Shown piece by piece: positions 26,258 to 35,338 of a stretch of 64,000 bases of DNA. Position numbers and translations under genes: made by a program. How positions within the stretch are numbered: position 1 is the stretch's first letter; every line of letters starts with the position of its first letter. Below the pieces are notes generated by a model. That model was not told the origin of the DNA and did not search any database. It worked only from the letters and a program-made list of their open reading frames with translations. The DNA comes from Methylocystis echinoides (GTDB taxonomy: Bacteria; Pseudomonadota; Alphaproteobacteria; Rhizobiales; Beijerinckiaceae): NCBI RefSeq assembly GCF_027923385.1, contig NZ_BSEC01000001.1, forward strand, positions 694,501 to 758,500. The letters run 5' to 3'.

Positions 26258-26884
26258 ATGTGTGTCGCGCGTCGGTTTCTCACAGTCCTCGTTCTTGGCG
26301 CAGCCTGCCTTGGCGTCACCTTCTCGGCCGCCAACGCCGGCGTCCGCGTTCCCGACTCCACCTTCTCGCCGCTCGGTCCCGAAACGAGCATTCCCTTCGG
26401 CTGGGTCGACTTCTGCCAGCGCTACGCGAATGAATGCGACGAGGCGGCGGCGGCGCCCGAGGCCATCGAACTGACGCCGGCCGCTTTCCGCAAGCTCCAG
26501 AGCGTCAACGCAACGGTCAACGGCAAGATCACGCCCGTCACCGACGCGGAGCATGCGGGCGCGCCGGACGCCTGGGATTATCCCGTCGACGGCAAGGGCG
26601 ATTGCGAGGACTATGCGCTGATGAAGCGCCGCGTGCTGATGGAGCTCGGCTTTCCGCGCGCCGCGCTGCTCATGGCGGTGGTGAAGGACGAGCATGGCGA
26701 CGGCCATTCGGTGCTCATGGCCCGCACCAGCCATGGCGACTTCGTGCTCGACAATCTCGCTGACGAGGTGAAGCCCTGGTCGCGCACGCCCTATCGCTTC
26801 GTGAAGCGCCAGTCGCAGGAAAACCAGAACATCTGGGTGTCGATCGGCGCCCCCACCGCCGCGCCGATGTATGTGGCGAAGTAA
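26258..26884 (+). CDS. transglutaminase-like cysteine proteinase (BTLCP), copy 2
   Basis: A 208-aa paralogue of the preceding protein. It has a signal peptide (about 1-27, ending AANA) and the same triad: C116 in GKGDCEDYALMKRR, H150 in GDGHSVLM and D165 in DFVLDNLADEV. The segments SIPFGWVDFCQRY and RTPYRFVKRQSQENQNIWV are nearly identical in both copies, while the signal peptides and tails differ. The pair looks like an old tandem duplication with separate promoters. Substrate unknown. Confidence 0.88.
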   Translation: MCVARRFLTVLVLGAACLGVTFSAANAGVRVPDSTFSPLGPETSIPFGWVDFCQRYANECDEAAAAPEAIELTPAAFRKLQSVNATVNGKITPVTDAEHAGAPDAWDYPVDGKGDCEDYALMKRRVLMELGFPRAALLMAVVKDEHGDGHSVLMARTSHGDFVLDNLADEVKPWSRTPYRFVKRQSQENQNIWVSIGAPTAAPMYVAK

Positions 26885-26974
26885 GGAGAGGCGTCAGTTC
26901 GGGGAAACGAACCCACTCCACGGTCGCGCGATGGCTGTGGATGGTTTCGCTTCGCCCGTCGCGCCCGTCGCTGG

Positions 26975-27505
26975 CTAGGCGATCTCGGCCAGCCCCTTCA
27001 GATACCGGCGCCCGTTCTCGACATAATGCTTCGCCGATTCGAGATGCGCCGCGCGTGACTCTTCGCCCAGTTCTCGCGCGACTTTGGCCGGCGCGCCGAC
27101 GATGAGCGAATTATCCGGATATTCCTTTCCGCCGGTCACCAGCGCATTGGCGCCCACCAGGCAGTTCTTTCCGATCTTCGCGCCATTGAGGATGGTCGCG
27201 CCCATGCCGATCAGGCTGCCCTCGCCAATGCTGCAGCCGTGCAGAATGACATTGTGGCCGATGGTGCAGTCGGCGCCGATGATGAGCGGAAAGCCCATGT
27301 CCGTATGCAGGACGCTATTGTCCTGAATATTGGTGCGGGCGCCGATGGTGATCCATTCATTGTCGCCGCGCAGCACGCAGTTGAACCAGACATTGGCGTC
27401 TTCCATCAGCTCGACGCGGCCGATGAGTTGCGCGCCCGGCGCCACGAAATAGCGGCCGGCGGCCGGCAGGCGCGGCGCGACGCCGTCGAGCGTGTAAAGC
27501 GGCAT
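26975..27505 (-). CDS. gamma-carbonic anhydrase family protein (YrdA/CaiE-like)
   Basis: A 176-aa left-handed beta-helix protein built from hexapeptide repeats (IGADCTIGHNVILHG and GEGSLIGMGATILNG). The three zinc ligands of the gamma-carbonic anhydrase group are present as H67, H84 and H89. Bacterial relatives include YrdA, CaiE and PaaY; many bind metal but have weak or undetected carbonic anhydrase activity. The gene stands alone and is divergent from the heparinase-like gene. Confidence 0.9.
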   Translation of the reverse strand: MPLYTLDGVAPRLPAAGRYFVAPGAQLIGRVELMEDANVWFNCVLRGDNEWITIGARTNIQDNSVLHTDMGFPLIIGADCTIGHNVILHGCSIGEGSLIGMGATILNGAKIGKNCLVGANALVTGGKEYPDNSLIVGAPAKVARELGEESRAAHLESAKHYVENGRRYLKGLAEIA

Positions 27506-27710
27506 GCGTAAAATCTCCCTCGCTTTGGCTTTGCGGCGACTTTGCCATTTCGTCGCCGCCGCCGCAAAGCGTCGTCTCGACGGGACGGGGACGGCAAATT
27601 CGCTGCGGCGCGAAAATCGTATATAAACAGATGCAAGCGGCTTCGCATCCGGCGGCGTGCGCTGTAGAAACCATGGCGGCCGGCGAATCGGAGGACGGGA
27701 CCTGAACGGC

Positions 27711-29378
27711 GTGCGGGAACGGATGCGGCTGGCCGGCGCCTTCGCGGCGAAGGCGTTCGCGCGACGCGCGGCGACGCCCTATCATATCGTCCGCTCGATG
27801 GTCATCGCGCCGCCGGAGCGGCTGCGGATCGCGCCCCCCGATATTCGCACCGCCGACCCGACCGTCGCCGACGAGATCTATGCGGGTTATTTCTCCTTCG
27901 CCGGCAAGACCATGCAGAGCCATGGCGGCTCGCCTTTCCGGCTGACGGCGCCGTCGCCCGCCTGGCGGCGGGCGCTGGCCGGTTTTTCCTGGCTGCGCCA
28001 TTTGCGCGCCGCCGACAAGGCGCTGGCGCAGGCCAATGCGCGCGCCCTCGTCGAGGACTTCCTGTCGCTCAAGAAGCTCGGCCCCGATGATCCGGCGATG
28101 GAGCCGGCCGTGGTCGCGCGGCGGATGCTGTCGTTCTTTTCGCAGTCGCCGGCGCTGCTCGACGGCGCCGAGGCGGATTTCTACGACGCCTTCATGGTCT
28201 CGCTGGCGCAGGGCGCGCGCGTCCTGTGGCGGGCGCTGGCGACGGGTCAGGCCCAGGGTGGGGATCGCCTGTTCTGCGCCATCGCGCTCGCCGAATTCGC
28301 CGTCTGCGCCGACACCGGGCGCAAGATCGCGCCGCAGGTCTCCCGCACCCTGTCGCTCGAACTCGACCGCCAGATTCTTCCCGACGGCGGCCATGTCAGC
28401 CGCAATCCGCAGGTCGCGGTCGATCTCCTGCTCGATCTGCTGCCGCTGCGGCAGGTGCTCGCGGCGCGGGGCCTGCAGACGCCCGCCGCCCTGATGCGCG
28501 CCATGGATCGCATGATGCCGACGCTGCGCATGATGCAGCATGGCGACGGCTCGCTGGGGCTCTTCAACGGTATGGGCGCGACCGAGCTGGATCGCGTCGC
28601 CAATGTGCTCGCCAATGAGGACACGCGCGGCGCGCCGCCGCTGAAGGCGCCCTATTTCGGCTATCACCGGCTCTCGGGGCGGGACGCGCTCGTCCTCGTC
28701 GACGCGGGCCCGTCGCCGCCCCTGGAGTTTTCGCGATGCGCCCATGCGGGCTGCCTCTCCTTCGAGTTTTCGATCGGCGTCGAGCGGATCGTCGTCAATT
28801 GCGGCGCGCCCGCGCCGCCGCATGACGATTTGCGCGATGTCGCGCGCGCCACCGCGGCCCATTCCACGCTCGTCGTCGACGACCGCTCCTCGGCGCGGAT
28901 CGGCCCGAAGGATGCGGGCTGGGCGGCCGGGCTGGTCACGGAGGGGCCGCGCCATGTCGAGGCGGAGCGGCGCGATGCGCCCGAGGCCATGGGCCTGACG
29001 CTCTCCCACGACGGCTATGCGCGGGATTACGGCCTGATCCATGCGCGGGAGCTGACGCTGTCGACGGATGGCGACACGCTTTCGGGCGTCGACCGGCTGC
29101 TCGCCGCCGAGGGCGGGGGCAGGGCTGGCTCGGAGCCGGCGTTCGCGGTGCGATTTCACCTCCACCCGCGGGTCCGCGCCGCGCCGCTCGGCGAGACGCT
29201 CGCGCTCGCGCTTCCCACGGGCGAAACCGTGCTGTTCGCCGCCGAGGGCGCCGTCCCCGAGATCGAGGACAGCATATTTTTCGCCGGGCCGGCCGGCGCC
29301 CGCAAATGCGCCCAGATCGTGCTGCGCGGAAAGGCCGCGCCCGGCGCCGAGCTGCGCTGGACCTTCAAGCGGGTCTGA
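27711..29378 (+). CDS. heparinase II/III family protein
   Basis: A protein of about 555 aa with an N-terminal alpha-helical toroid (about 60-330) and a C-terminal beta-sandwich of the heparinase II/III family (about 340-540), including the [16 protein letters not shown] and [14 protein letters not shown] segments. The substrate in alphaproteobacteria is unknown, and the gene commonly sits just upstream of purH, as here. The start is uncertain: GTG at 27711 is my choice, ATG at 27723 and GTG at 27657 are in frame, and a GGAGG at 27690 would best serve a rare CTG at 27702. It ends 65 bases before purH. Confidence 0.82.
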   Translation: MRERMRLAGAFAAKAFARRAATPYHIVRSMVIAPPERLRIAPPDIRTADPTVADEIYAGYFSFAGKTMQSHGGSPFRLTAPSPAWRRALAGFSWLRHLRAADKALAQANARALVEDFLSLKKLGPDDPAMEPAVVARRMLSFFSQSPALLDGAEADFYDAFMVSLAQGARVLWRALATGQAQGGDRLFCAIALAEFAVCADTGRKIAPQVSRTLSLELDRQILPDGGHVSRNPQVAVDLLLDLLPLRQVLAARGLQTPAALMRAMDRMMPTLRMMQHGDGSLGLFNGMGATELDRVANVLANEDTRGAPPLKAPYFGYHRLSGRDALVLVDAGPSPPLEFSRCAHAGCLSFEFSIGVERIVVNCGAPAPPHDDLRDVARATAAHSTLVVDDRSSARIGPKDAGWAAGLVTEGPRHVEAERRDAPEAMGLTLSHDGYARDYGLIHARELTLSTDGDTLSGVDRLLAAEGGGRAGSEPAFAVRFHLHPRVRAAPLGETLALALPTGETVLFAAEGAVPEIEDSIFFAGPAGARKCAQIVLRGKAAPGAELRWTFKRV

Positions 29379-29443
29379 GCGGTTCCGCCGCCTCCGCTTG
29401 TATGTTAAGCGCGGCGCAAATTATCGGAAAAGGATCAGGAACC

Positions 29444-31036
29444 ATGCCGGTCGATCAGCGTAAAATCGCGCGGGCGCTTCTCTCCGTCTCGGACAAGACG
29501 GGCCTCGTGGACTTCGCGCGCGCGCTCGCCGGCCATGGCGTCGAGCTGGTCTCGACCGGCGGCACGCGCAAGGCGCTGGCCGACGCGGGCCTCGCCGTGC
29601 GCGACATTGCGGACCTCACCCTATTTCCCGAGATGATGGACGGCCGGCTGAAGACGCTGCACCCCAAGGTGCATGGCGGCCTGCTGGCGATCCGCGAGAA
29701 TCCCGAGCATGAGGCGGCGATGCTCGCCCATGACATCCGCCCGATCGATCTTCTCGTCGTCAATCTCTATCCCTTCGAGGCGACGCTGGCGAAGGGCGGC
29801 GCCTATGAGGAATGCGTCGAGAACATCGACATCGGCGGCCCCGCGATGATCCGCGCGGCGTCCAAGAACCACGACGACGTCGCCGTCGTGGTCGACCCTT
29901 CCGATTACGCGGCCATCATCGACGAGATGGCGGCGACGGGCGGCGCCACCGGGCTGGCCACGCGCCGGCGCCTCGCGCAAAAGGCCTTCGCCCGTACGGC
30001 GGCCTATGACGCGGCGATCTCCAACTGGCTGGCGAGCGAGCAGGGCGAGGCCGCGCCGCCCGTTCGCGCCTTCGGCGGACGTCTCGCCGAGCCCATGCGT
30101 TATGGCGAGAATCCGCATCAGGGGGCGGGTTTCTATCTCACCGGCGAGGCGCGGCCGGGCGTCGCCACGGCGCGGCAGGCGCAGGGCAAACAGCTCTCCT
30201 ATAACAACGTCAACGACACCGACGCCGCCTTTGAATGCGTCGCGGAATTCGATCCGGCGCGCGCGGCGGCGGTGGTGATCGTCAAGCACGCCAACCCTTG
30301 CGGCGTCGCCGAAGGCGAGTCGCTCGAAGAGGCCTATCTGAAGGCGCTGCGCTGCGATCCGGTCTCCGCTTTCGGCGGCATCGTCGCCCTCAATCGCAAG
30401 CTCACCGCGTCGGCCGCGCGGGAGATCGTGAAGGTTTTCACCGAGGTCATCATCGCCCCGGACGCGGACGACGAGGCCATCGAGATCGTTGGCTCCAAGA
30501 AGAACCTGCGCCTGCTGCTGACGGGCGGGCTTCCTGATCCCCGCGCGAAGGGGCTCGCCTTCCGCAGCGTCGCGGGCGGGTTCCTCGCGCAGTCGCGCGA
30601 CAACGCCGTCGTCGACGACATGGCGCTGAAGGTGGTCACGAAGCGTGCGCCGAGCGCGCAGGAGCTTGCCGATCTGAAATTCGCCTATCGCGTCGTCAAG
30701 CATGCGAAGTCCAACGCCATCGTTTACGCGAAGGACCTCGCGACGGTGGGTATCGGCGCCGGGCAGATGTCGCGCGTCGACAGTTCCCGCATCGCCGCCC
30801 ACAAGGCCGGCGAGGCGGCGCAGGCGGCGGGGCTTGCGGAGAGCCTCGCCATAGGGTCGGTCGTGGCGTCGGACGCCTTCTTCCCCTTCGCCGACGGCCT
30901 GCTCGCCGCGGCGGCGGCGGGGGCGACGGCGGTGATCCAGCCAGGCGGCTCGATCAACGACAAGGACGTGATCGCGGCGGCCGATGCGCAGGGGCTCGCC
31001 ATGGTGTTCACGGGAGTCCGGCATTTCCGGCATTGA
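29444..31036 (+). CDS. purH: bifunctional AICAR transformylase / IMP cyclohydrolase
   Basis: A 530-aa enzyme for the last two steps of IMP synthesis. The N-terminal IMP cyclohydrolase (about 1-200) has the MGS-like fold with [15 protein letters not shown] and [13 protein letters not shown]. The C-terminal AICAR formyltransferase includes [11 protein letters not shown] and [11 protein letters not shown], with the conserved Lys-His pair. The start ATG at 29444 follows an AGGA site. Synteny with the heparinase family gene is common in this order of bacteria. Confidence 0.97.
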   Translation: MPVDQRKIARALLSVSDKTGLVDFARALAGHGVELVSTGGTRKALADAGLAVRDIADLTLFPEMMDGRLKTLHPKVHGGLLAIRENPEHEAAMLAHDIRPIDLLVVNLYPFEATLAKGGAYEECVENIDIGGPAMIRAASKNHDDVAVVVDPSDYAAIIDEMAATGGATGLATRRRLAQKAFARTAAYDAAISNWLASEQGEAAPPVRAFGGRLAEPMRYGENPHQGAGFYLTGEARPGVATARQAQGKQLSYNNVNDTDAAFECVAEFDPARAAAVVIVKHANPCGVAEGESLEEAYLKALRCDPVSAFGGIVALNRKLTASAAREIVKVFTEVIIAPDADDEAIEIVGSKKNLRLLLTGGLPDPRAKGLAFRSVAGGFLAQSRDNAVVDDMALKVVTKRAPSAQELADLKFAYRVVKHAKSNAIVYAKDLATVGIGAGQMSRVDSSRIAAHKAGEAAQAAGLAESLAIGSVVASDAFFPFADGLLAAAAAGATAVIQPGGSINDKDVIAAADAQGLAMVFTGVRHFRH

Positions 31037-31156
31037 GGCGGGTGAGGGGCAACCGTCCCTTCGAAGGCCTCTCTCCACTGCGGCGGAAAGCGCTATAGCC
31101 GGACAGCCGCGCCTCGGCTAAGGTGTTTTCCGAAAGTCGTTTCTCAGGAGTTTGTC

Positions 31157-31483
31157 ATGCGCCGCGCCGTCACATTGTCACTTGGCCTCGCCCTCGCGCT
31201 GGGCCTCTTCTCCGGCGAGGCGCTGGCGAAATCGCGCAAGCAGAGGGCCCCGGCGGCGGCTGGCGCCGTGGCGCAGGACCCCAACGCCATTCCACTGCCG
31301 GCCGATCTGAAGACGAACAAGGACTGGCTCGACGACGGCGCCGGCAATCCGGCGTCGGGCACTCTCAAGCCCAACGCGCAGAACAACGACAATTATTTCA
31401 CCCAGCAGCGCAACGGCTACGATCCGACGTGGTACACCGAGAACGGCAGCATCGTGGACAATGGCACCGTGCCGGGCTGGTGA
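31157..31483 (+). CDS. small secreted hypothetical protein
   Basis: A 108-aa protein with a clear signal peptide (1-24, ending GEALA) and a hydrophilic mature part rich in Asn, Asp and Gly, with NNDNYFTQQRNGYDPTWYTE near the C-terminus. There are no cysteines. An AGGAG site lies seven bases before the ATG. I do not recognise a family with certainty. It sits between purH and the convergent prfA. Confidence 0.7.
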   Translation: MRRAVTLSLGLALALGLFSGEALAKSRKQRAPAAAGAVAQDPNAIPLPADLKTNKDWLDDGAGNPASGTLKPNAQNNDNYFTQQRNGYDPTWYTENGSIVDNGTVPGW

Positions 31484-31519
31484 TCGCCGCGCCGCCCGCA
31501 TCTCAGGCGCGGCGCAGGA

Positions 31520-32590
31520 TCACGTTTCGCTCTGGGCGAGCAGCTTCTGCTGGTGGTCCGTGATCAGCCCGTCGATGATCTCGTCGAACTCGCCTTCCAT
31601 CACGCGATCGAGCTTGTAGAGCGTCAGATTGATGCGATGGTCGGTGACGCGGCCCTGCGGGAAATTATAGGTGCGGATGCGCTCCGAGCGGTCGCCAGAC
31701 CCCACCTGGCTCTTGCGGTCCGCCGAGCGTTCCTGATCGAGGCGCTGACGTTCGGCGTCGTAGAGGCGGGAGCGCAGCACGGCCATGGCCTTGGCGCGGT
31801 TGCGGTGCTGTGAGCGCTCCTCCTGCATCATCACCACGATCCCGCTCGGAATATGGGTGATGCGGATCGCCGATTCCGTCTTGTTGACGTGCTGGCCGCC
31901 GGCGCCGCCGGCGCGCATGGTCTCGATGTTGAGATCCCTGTCGTCGATATCGACATCGACCTCCTCGGCCTGGGGCAGAACGGCGACCGTCGCGGCGGAG
32001 GTGTGAATGCGCCCCTGCGTCTCCGTCTCCGGCACGCGCTGGACGCGATGCACGCCGGATTCGAATTTGAGCCGCCCATAGACGCCCCGCCCGAGAATCT
32101 CCGCGACGATTTCCTTGAAGCCGCCGAGCGGGCCGGGGCTTTCCGACACGAGTTCGACGCGCCAGCCCTTCAGCGCGGCGTATTTCTGATAGGCGCGGAA
32201 GAGATCGCCGGCGAACAGCGCCGCCTCGTCGCCGCCCGTCCCGGCGCGCACTTCGAGAATGACGCCTTTCTCATCGGCGTCGTCCTTCGGCAGCAAGGCG
32301 AATTGCAGCGCTTTTTCGGCGGCGTCGCGGCGCGCGCGGACGTCGCCGATCTCGGCTTCCGCCAGCGACCGCATGTCGGCGTCCATCGACGAATCCGCGA
32401 TCATGGCCTCGAGGTCCGTCACCTCGCGCTCGGCGTCGCGCCAGCCGCGGATCGCCTCGACCACATCGTCGAGCGTGGCGCGTTCGCGCGACAGGGCGAC
32501 ATAGGACTGCCCGTCGGCGCCGCTCGCAAGCTTTTCGCCGATTTCCTCGTAACGCCGCAAAATGAGATCGAGCTTGTCTTGTGCGAACAT
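31520..32590 (-). CDS. prfA: peptide chain release factor 1
   Basis: A 356-aa class I release factor reading UAA and UAG. The catalytic GGQ motif is in [19 protein letters not shown]. The N-terminal coiled-coil, the [20 protein letters not shown] segment and the normal length all fit RF1. The start ATG at 32590 gives [17 protein letters not shown]; the upstream in-frame extension is not conserved-looking. It lies 46 bases downstream of ptsP in the usual ptsP-prfA order, but prmC does not follow it here. Confidence 0.96.
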   Translation of the reverse strand: MFAQDKLDLILRRYEEIGEKLASGADGQSYVALSRERATLDDVVEAIRGWRDAEREVTDLEAMIADSSMDADMRSLAEAEIGDVRARRDAAEKALQFALLPKDDADEKGVILEVRAGTGGDEAALFAGDLFRAYQKYAALKGWRVELVSESPGPLGGFKEIVAEILGRGVYGRLKFESGVHRVQRVPETETQGRIHTSAATVAVLPQAEEVDVDIDDRDLNIETMRAGGAGGQHVNKTESAIRITHIPSGIVVMMQEERSQHRNRAKAMAVLRSRLYDAERQRLDQERSADRKSQVGSGDRSERIRTYNFPQGRVTDHRINLTLYKLDRVMEGEFDEIIDGLITDHQQKLLAQSET

Positions 32591-32636
32591 TTTCCTGTCG
32601 GGATGAGAGGGCGCGCGTCCGGCTGAAGAAGCGTCG

Positions 32637-34910
32637 CTACACCGGCACGCCGCGCGTGAGCGCGAAATCGCGCAGTTTCTCGCGGATCGAGGGCGCGCCG
32701 TCGTTGGCGTCCAGCAGTTGCGCGACAAAGTCCTGCATCTCGGCGAGATCGAGGCCGAGGATCATGGATTTCACGGGACCGATCGCGGCCGGCGACATGG
32801 ACAGCGAGCGATAGCCGACGGCGAGCAGCCCCAGGGCCTCGAGCGGGCGGCCGCCCATCTCGCCGCAGAGCGTCACCGGCGTTTCGGCGCGGCGACCGGC
32901 GGCGGCGATGCGCTTCAGCGCCCGCAGCACCGGCGGCGAGAGATTGTCGTAGCGCTTGGAGACGCGCGTGTTGTCGCGGTCCGCGGCATACATGTATTGC
33001 ACGAGATCGTTGGAGCCGACGGAGAGGAAATCGGCGCGCTGGGCGATCAGATCGAGTTCCCAAAGGAGCGACGGCACTTCCACCATGGCGCCGAGCTTCA
33101 GCGTCTTCGGCTCCTCGTAATTGTGGCGGCGCAGATGTTCGAGTTCGCGCAGCGCAATCGCCTTGGCCGCCTCGAACTCCGACACATTGGCGATCATCGG
33201 GAACATGATGCGCAATTCGCGCCCGGCGCCCGCCTTCAGCATGGCGCGCAACTGCATGCGCAGCAGGCCCGGCCGGTCGAGGCCGATGCGGATGGCGCGC
33301 CAGCCGAGCGCGGGGTTCTCCTCGTCGATCTTCGCCATATAGGGAAGGATCTTGTCGGAGCCGATGTCAAGCGTGCGGAAGGTCACCGGCCGGTTCGGCA
33401 CGGCGTCGAACACGCCCCGATAGAAGCGGTATTGCTCGTCCATGCGCGGGAAGCGCGGCGCGAGCATGAATTGCAGCTCGGTGCGGAACAGGCCGATCGA
33501 CGCCGCGCCCGTGTCGTGCAGATGCGGCACGTCGATGGCGAGGCCGGCGTTCATGTGCAGCGCGATCTCGACGCCGTCCTTTGTGACGGCGGCGACGTCG
33601 CGCAGTCTCGCATATTGCTCCTGACGGCGGGCGCGCAGCCGCGCCTTTTCGGCATAGGCGTTCTGCACGTCCGGCTGCGGGCGCACATGCACTTCGCCGG
33701 TCGAGCCGTCGACGATGATCGGGTCGCCGGTCTCGACGACGTCGATGAGGCCCGGCACGAGGCCCACCGTCGCGATCCCGAGCGCCCGCGCCACAATGGC
33801 GACATGGCTCGACGGGCCGCCTTCCTCGAGCACCAGCCCGCGCAGCCGCGAGCGGTCGTAATCGAGCAGCGCCGCCGGGCCCATGGTGCGGGCGACGATG
33901 ATGGCGTTGTCGGGCACGCTGTCGCGGTCGGCGACATAGCTCTGGCCGGTGAGCTGATGCAGCAGCCGGTTGGCGATGTCGTCGAGATCGTGCAGCCGGT
34001 CGCGCAGATACGGATCGGTCTGGCGCTGCATGCGGGCGCGGGCGTCGCTCTGGACGCGCTCCACGGCGGCTTCGGCGGTCAGGCCGGACTTCACCGCCTC
34101 GCGCAGCCGGCGCACCCAGCCGCGGTCATAGGCGACCATGCGGACGGTTTCGAGCACGTCGCGGTGCTCGCCCGCGCCCATGCGGTCGCCATGGGCGACA
34201 AGCTCGTCGATCGAGGCGCGCATGGCGTCGACCGCCTGCTCCAGACGGGTGAGTTCGCGCGAGAGATCCTCGGCGACGAGCTGCTTCACGACGACGCGCG
34301 GCTCGTGCAGCAGCACATGGCCGAGGCCGACGCCGTCGCACATGGCGGCGCCCTTGAGGGTCGCGGGGCGGTAGAGGGCGAGGTCGCGCGGGTCCTCGAT
34401 GGCCTGCAGTTCACCGGACGCGATGAGCTCGGCGAGCAGCATCGCCGTCGTCTGCAGCGCCTCGACTTCCTCCTCGGAATAGACGCGGCGGACCTTGTTC
34501 TGCACGACGAGGACGCCGAGCGTGGAGCCGCCGCGCAGGATCGGCACGCCCAGGAACGAGTGATAGGCCTCTTCGCCCGTCTCCGGCTTGTAGGCGAAGG
34601 CCGGATGGTCCTGCGCCTCAGAGAGCGCGAGCGGCTCGGCGCTGCGGGCGATGAGGCCGACGAGGCCCTCGCCGGCGTGCATGGTCGTCTGGTGGACGGC
34701 TTCGCGGTTGAGGCCTTCCGTTGCGTAGAGTTCGAGGCGCTGGTCGGCGCGCAGCACGTAAACGGAACAGACTTCCGCGACCATATTGGCCGCGATCTGG
34801 ACCACGATCTTGTCCAGGCGCGTCTGCGCGCTCACCGGCTCCGCGCTGATCTCGCGCAACCGGCGCAGCAGAAGGCGGGGACCGCCGAGGGCGCTACGCA
34901 TCCAGTCCAT
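32637..34910 (-). CDS. ptsP: PEP-protein phosphotransferase EI-Ntr (PtsP) with GAF domain
   Basis: A 757-aa enzyme I of the nitrogen-related phosphotransferase system, which takes phosphate from PEP and passes it to NPr. An N-terminal GAF domain (about 20-165) is the sensor that distinguishes PtsP from sugar EI. The phospho-accepting histidine is in [17 protein letters not shown] (about residue 365). The PEP-binding barrel includes [11 protein letters not shown] and the catalytic-cysteine segment [11 protein letters not shown]. The start is ATG at 34910, with another in-frame ATG at 34916. The GAF domain probably senses glutamine or a related nitrogen signal, as in Rhizobium and Caulobacter. 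Confidence 0.95.
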   Translation of the reverse strand: MDWMRSALGGPRLLLRRLREISAEPVSAQTRLDKIVVQIAANMVAEVCSVYVLRADQRLELYATEGLNREAVHQTTMHAGEGLVGLIARSAEPLALSEAQDHPAFAYKPETGEEAYHSFLGVPILRGGSTLGVLVVQNKVRRVYSEEEVEALQTTAMLLAELIASGELQAIEDPRDLALYRPATLKGAAMCDGVGLGHVLLHEPRVVVKQLVAEDLSRELTRLEQAVDAMRASIDELVAHGDRMGAGEHRDVLETVRMVAYDRGWVRRLREAVKSGLTAEAAVERVQSDARARMQRQTDPYLRDRLHDLDDIANRLLHQLTGQSYVADRDSVPDNAIIVARTMGPAALLDYDRSRLRGLVLEEGGPSSHVAIVARALGIATVGLVPGLIDVVETGDPIIVDGSTGEVHVRPQPDVQNAYAEKARLRARRQEQYARLRDVAAVTKDGVEIALHMNAGLAIDVPHLHDTGAASIGLFRTELQFMLAPRFPRMDEQYRFYRGVFDAVPNRPVTFRTLDIGSDKILPYMAKIDEENPALGWRAIRIGLDRPGLLRMQLRAMLKAGAGRELRIMFPMIANVSEFEAAKAIALRELEHLRRHNYEEPKTLKLGAMVEVPSLLWELDLIAQRADFLSVGSNDLVQYMYAADRDNTRVSKRYDNLSPPVLRALKRIAAAGRRAETPVTLCGEMGGRPLEALGLLAVGYRSLSMSPAAIGPVKSMILGLDLAEMQDFVAQLLDANDGAPSIREKLRDFALTRGVPV

Positions 34911-35338
34911 TCCCATTCGCAACGCGACGCCCGCGGCCGGGCCGACGCGAAAATCGCCGTTCACCCCTGATCGGAAATCCGCGCGCCGCGCGCCGCTGAC
35001 GTCCCTACAGCGTATATTGGCCGACCCCGCCCTCCGCAAGCGCCGCCGACGCGCTCCCGCGCCCGGCCAGTCACGCAAGGACCATACCGCATTTTCGCCC
35101 CGGTTGAATCGGCTTGCAGAAGCGACCGCGAGGCTCTACTGATTTAAGGCGGTCGCCACCCCGGCGCTTGCCGGGCAAGGCGATTTCTCCTGAATAACCA
35201 AGGTCTTCCGGCGTTCGGAGGGTCGAGAGCCTTATTTTGCCCCGCTAAAGTCGCGTCATGGCCGCGATCGACAAGTAGAAAACAGCAGCTCGACCGAGAA
35301 GAGCGCCCGCCATTCGGGCCCCCAGCCGAGAAGAGAAT
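34911..35338. other. divergent intergenic region ptsP / GGDEF-EAL gene
   Basis: A 428-bp region that must hold promoters for both divergent genes. A small perfect hairpin (CCCGGC-GCTT-GCCGGG) is at 35160-35175. I see no gene, repeat family or RNA in the rest. The reading frames crossing it are continuations of antisense frames and look non-coding. Confidence 0.5.

Noticed and set aside
27357..29165. 602-codon minus-strand frame
   Set aside because: It is antisense to the heparinase family gene and enters the gamma-carbonic anhydrase gene in another frame. The composition is that of a shadow.
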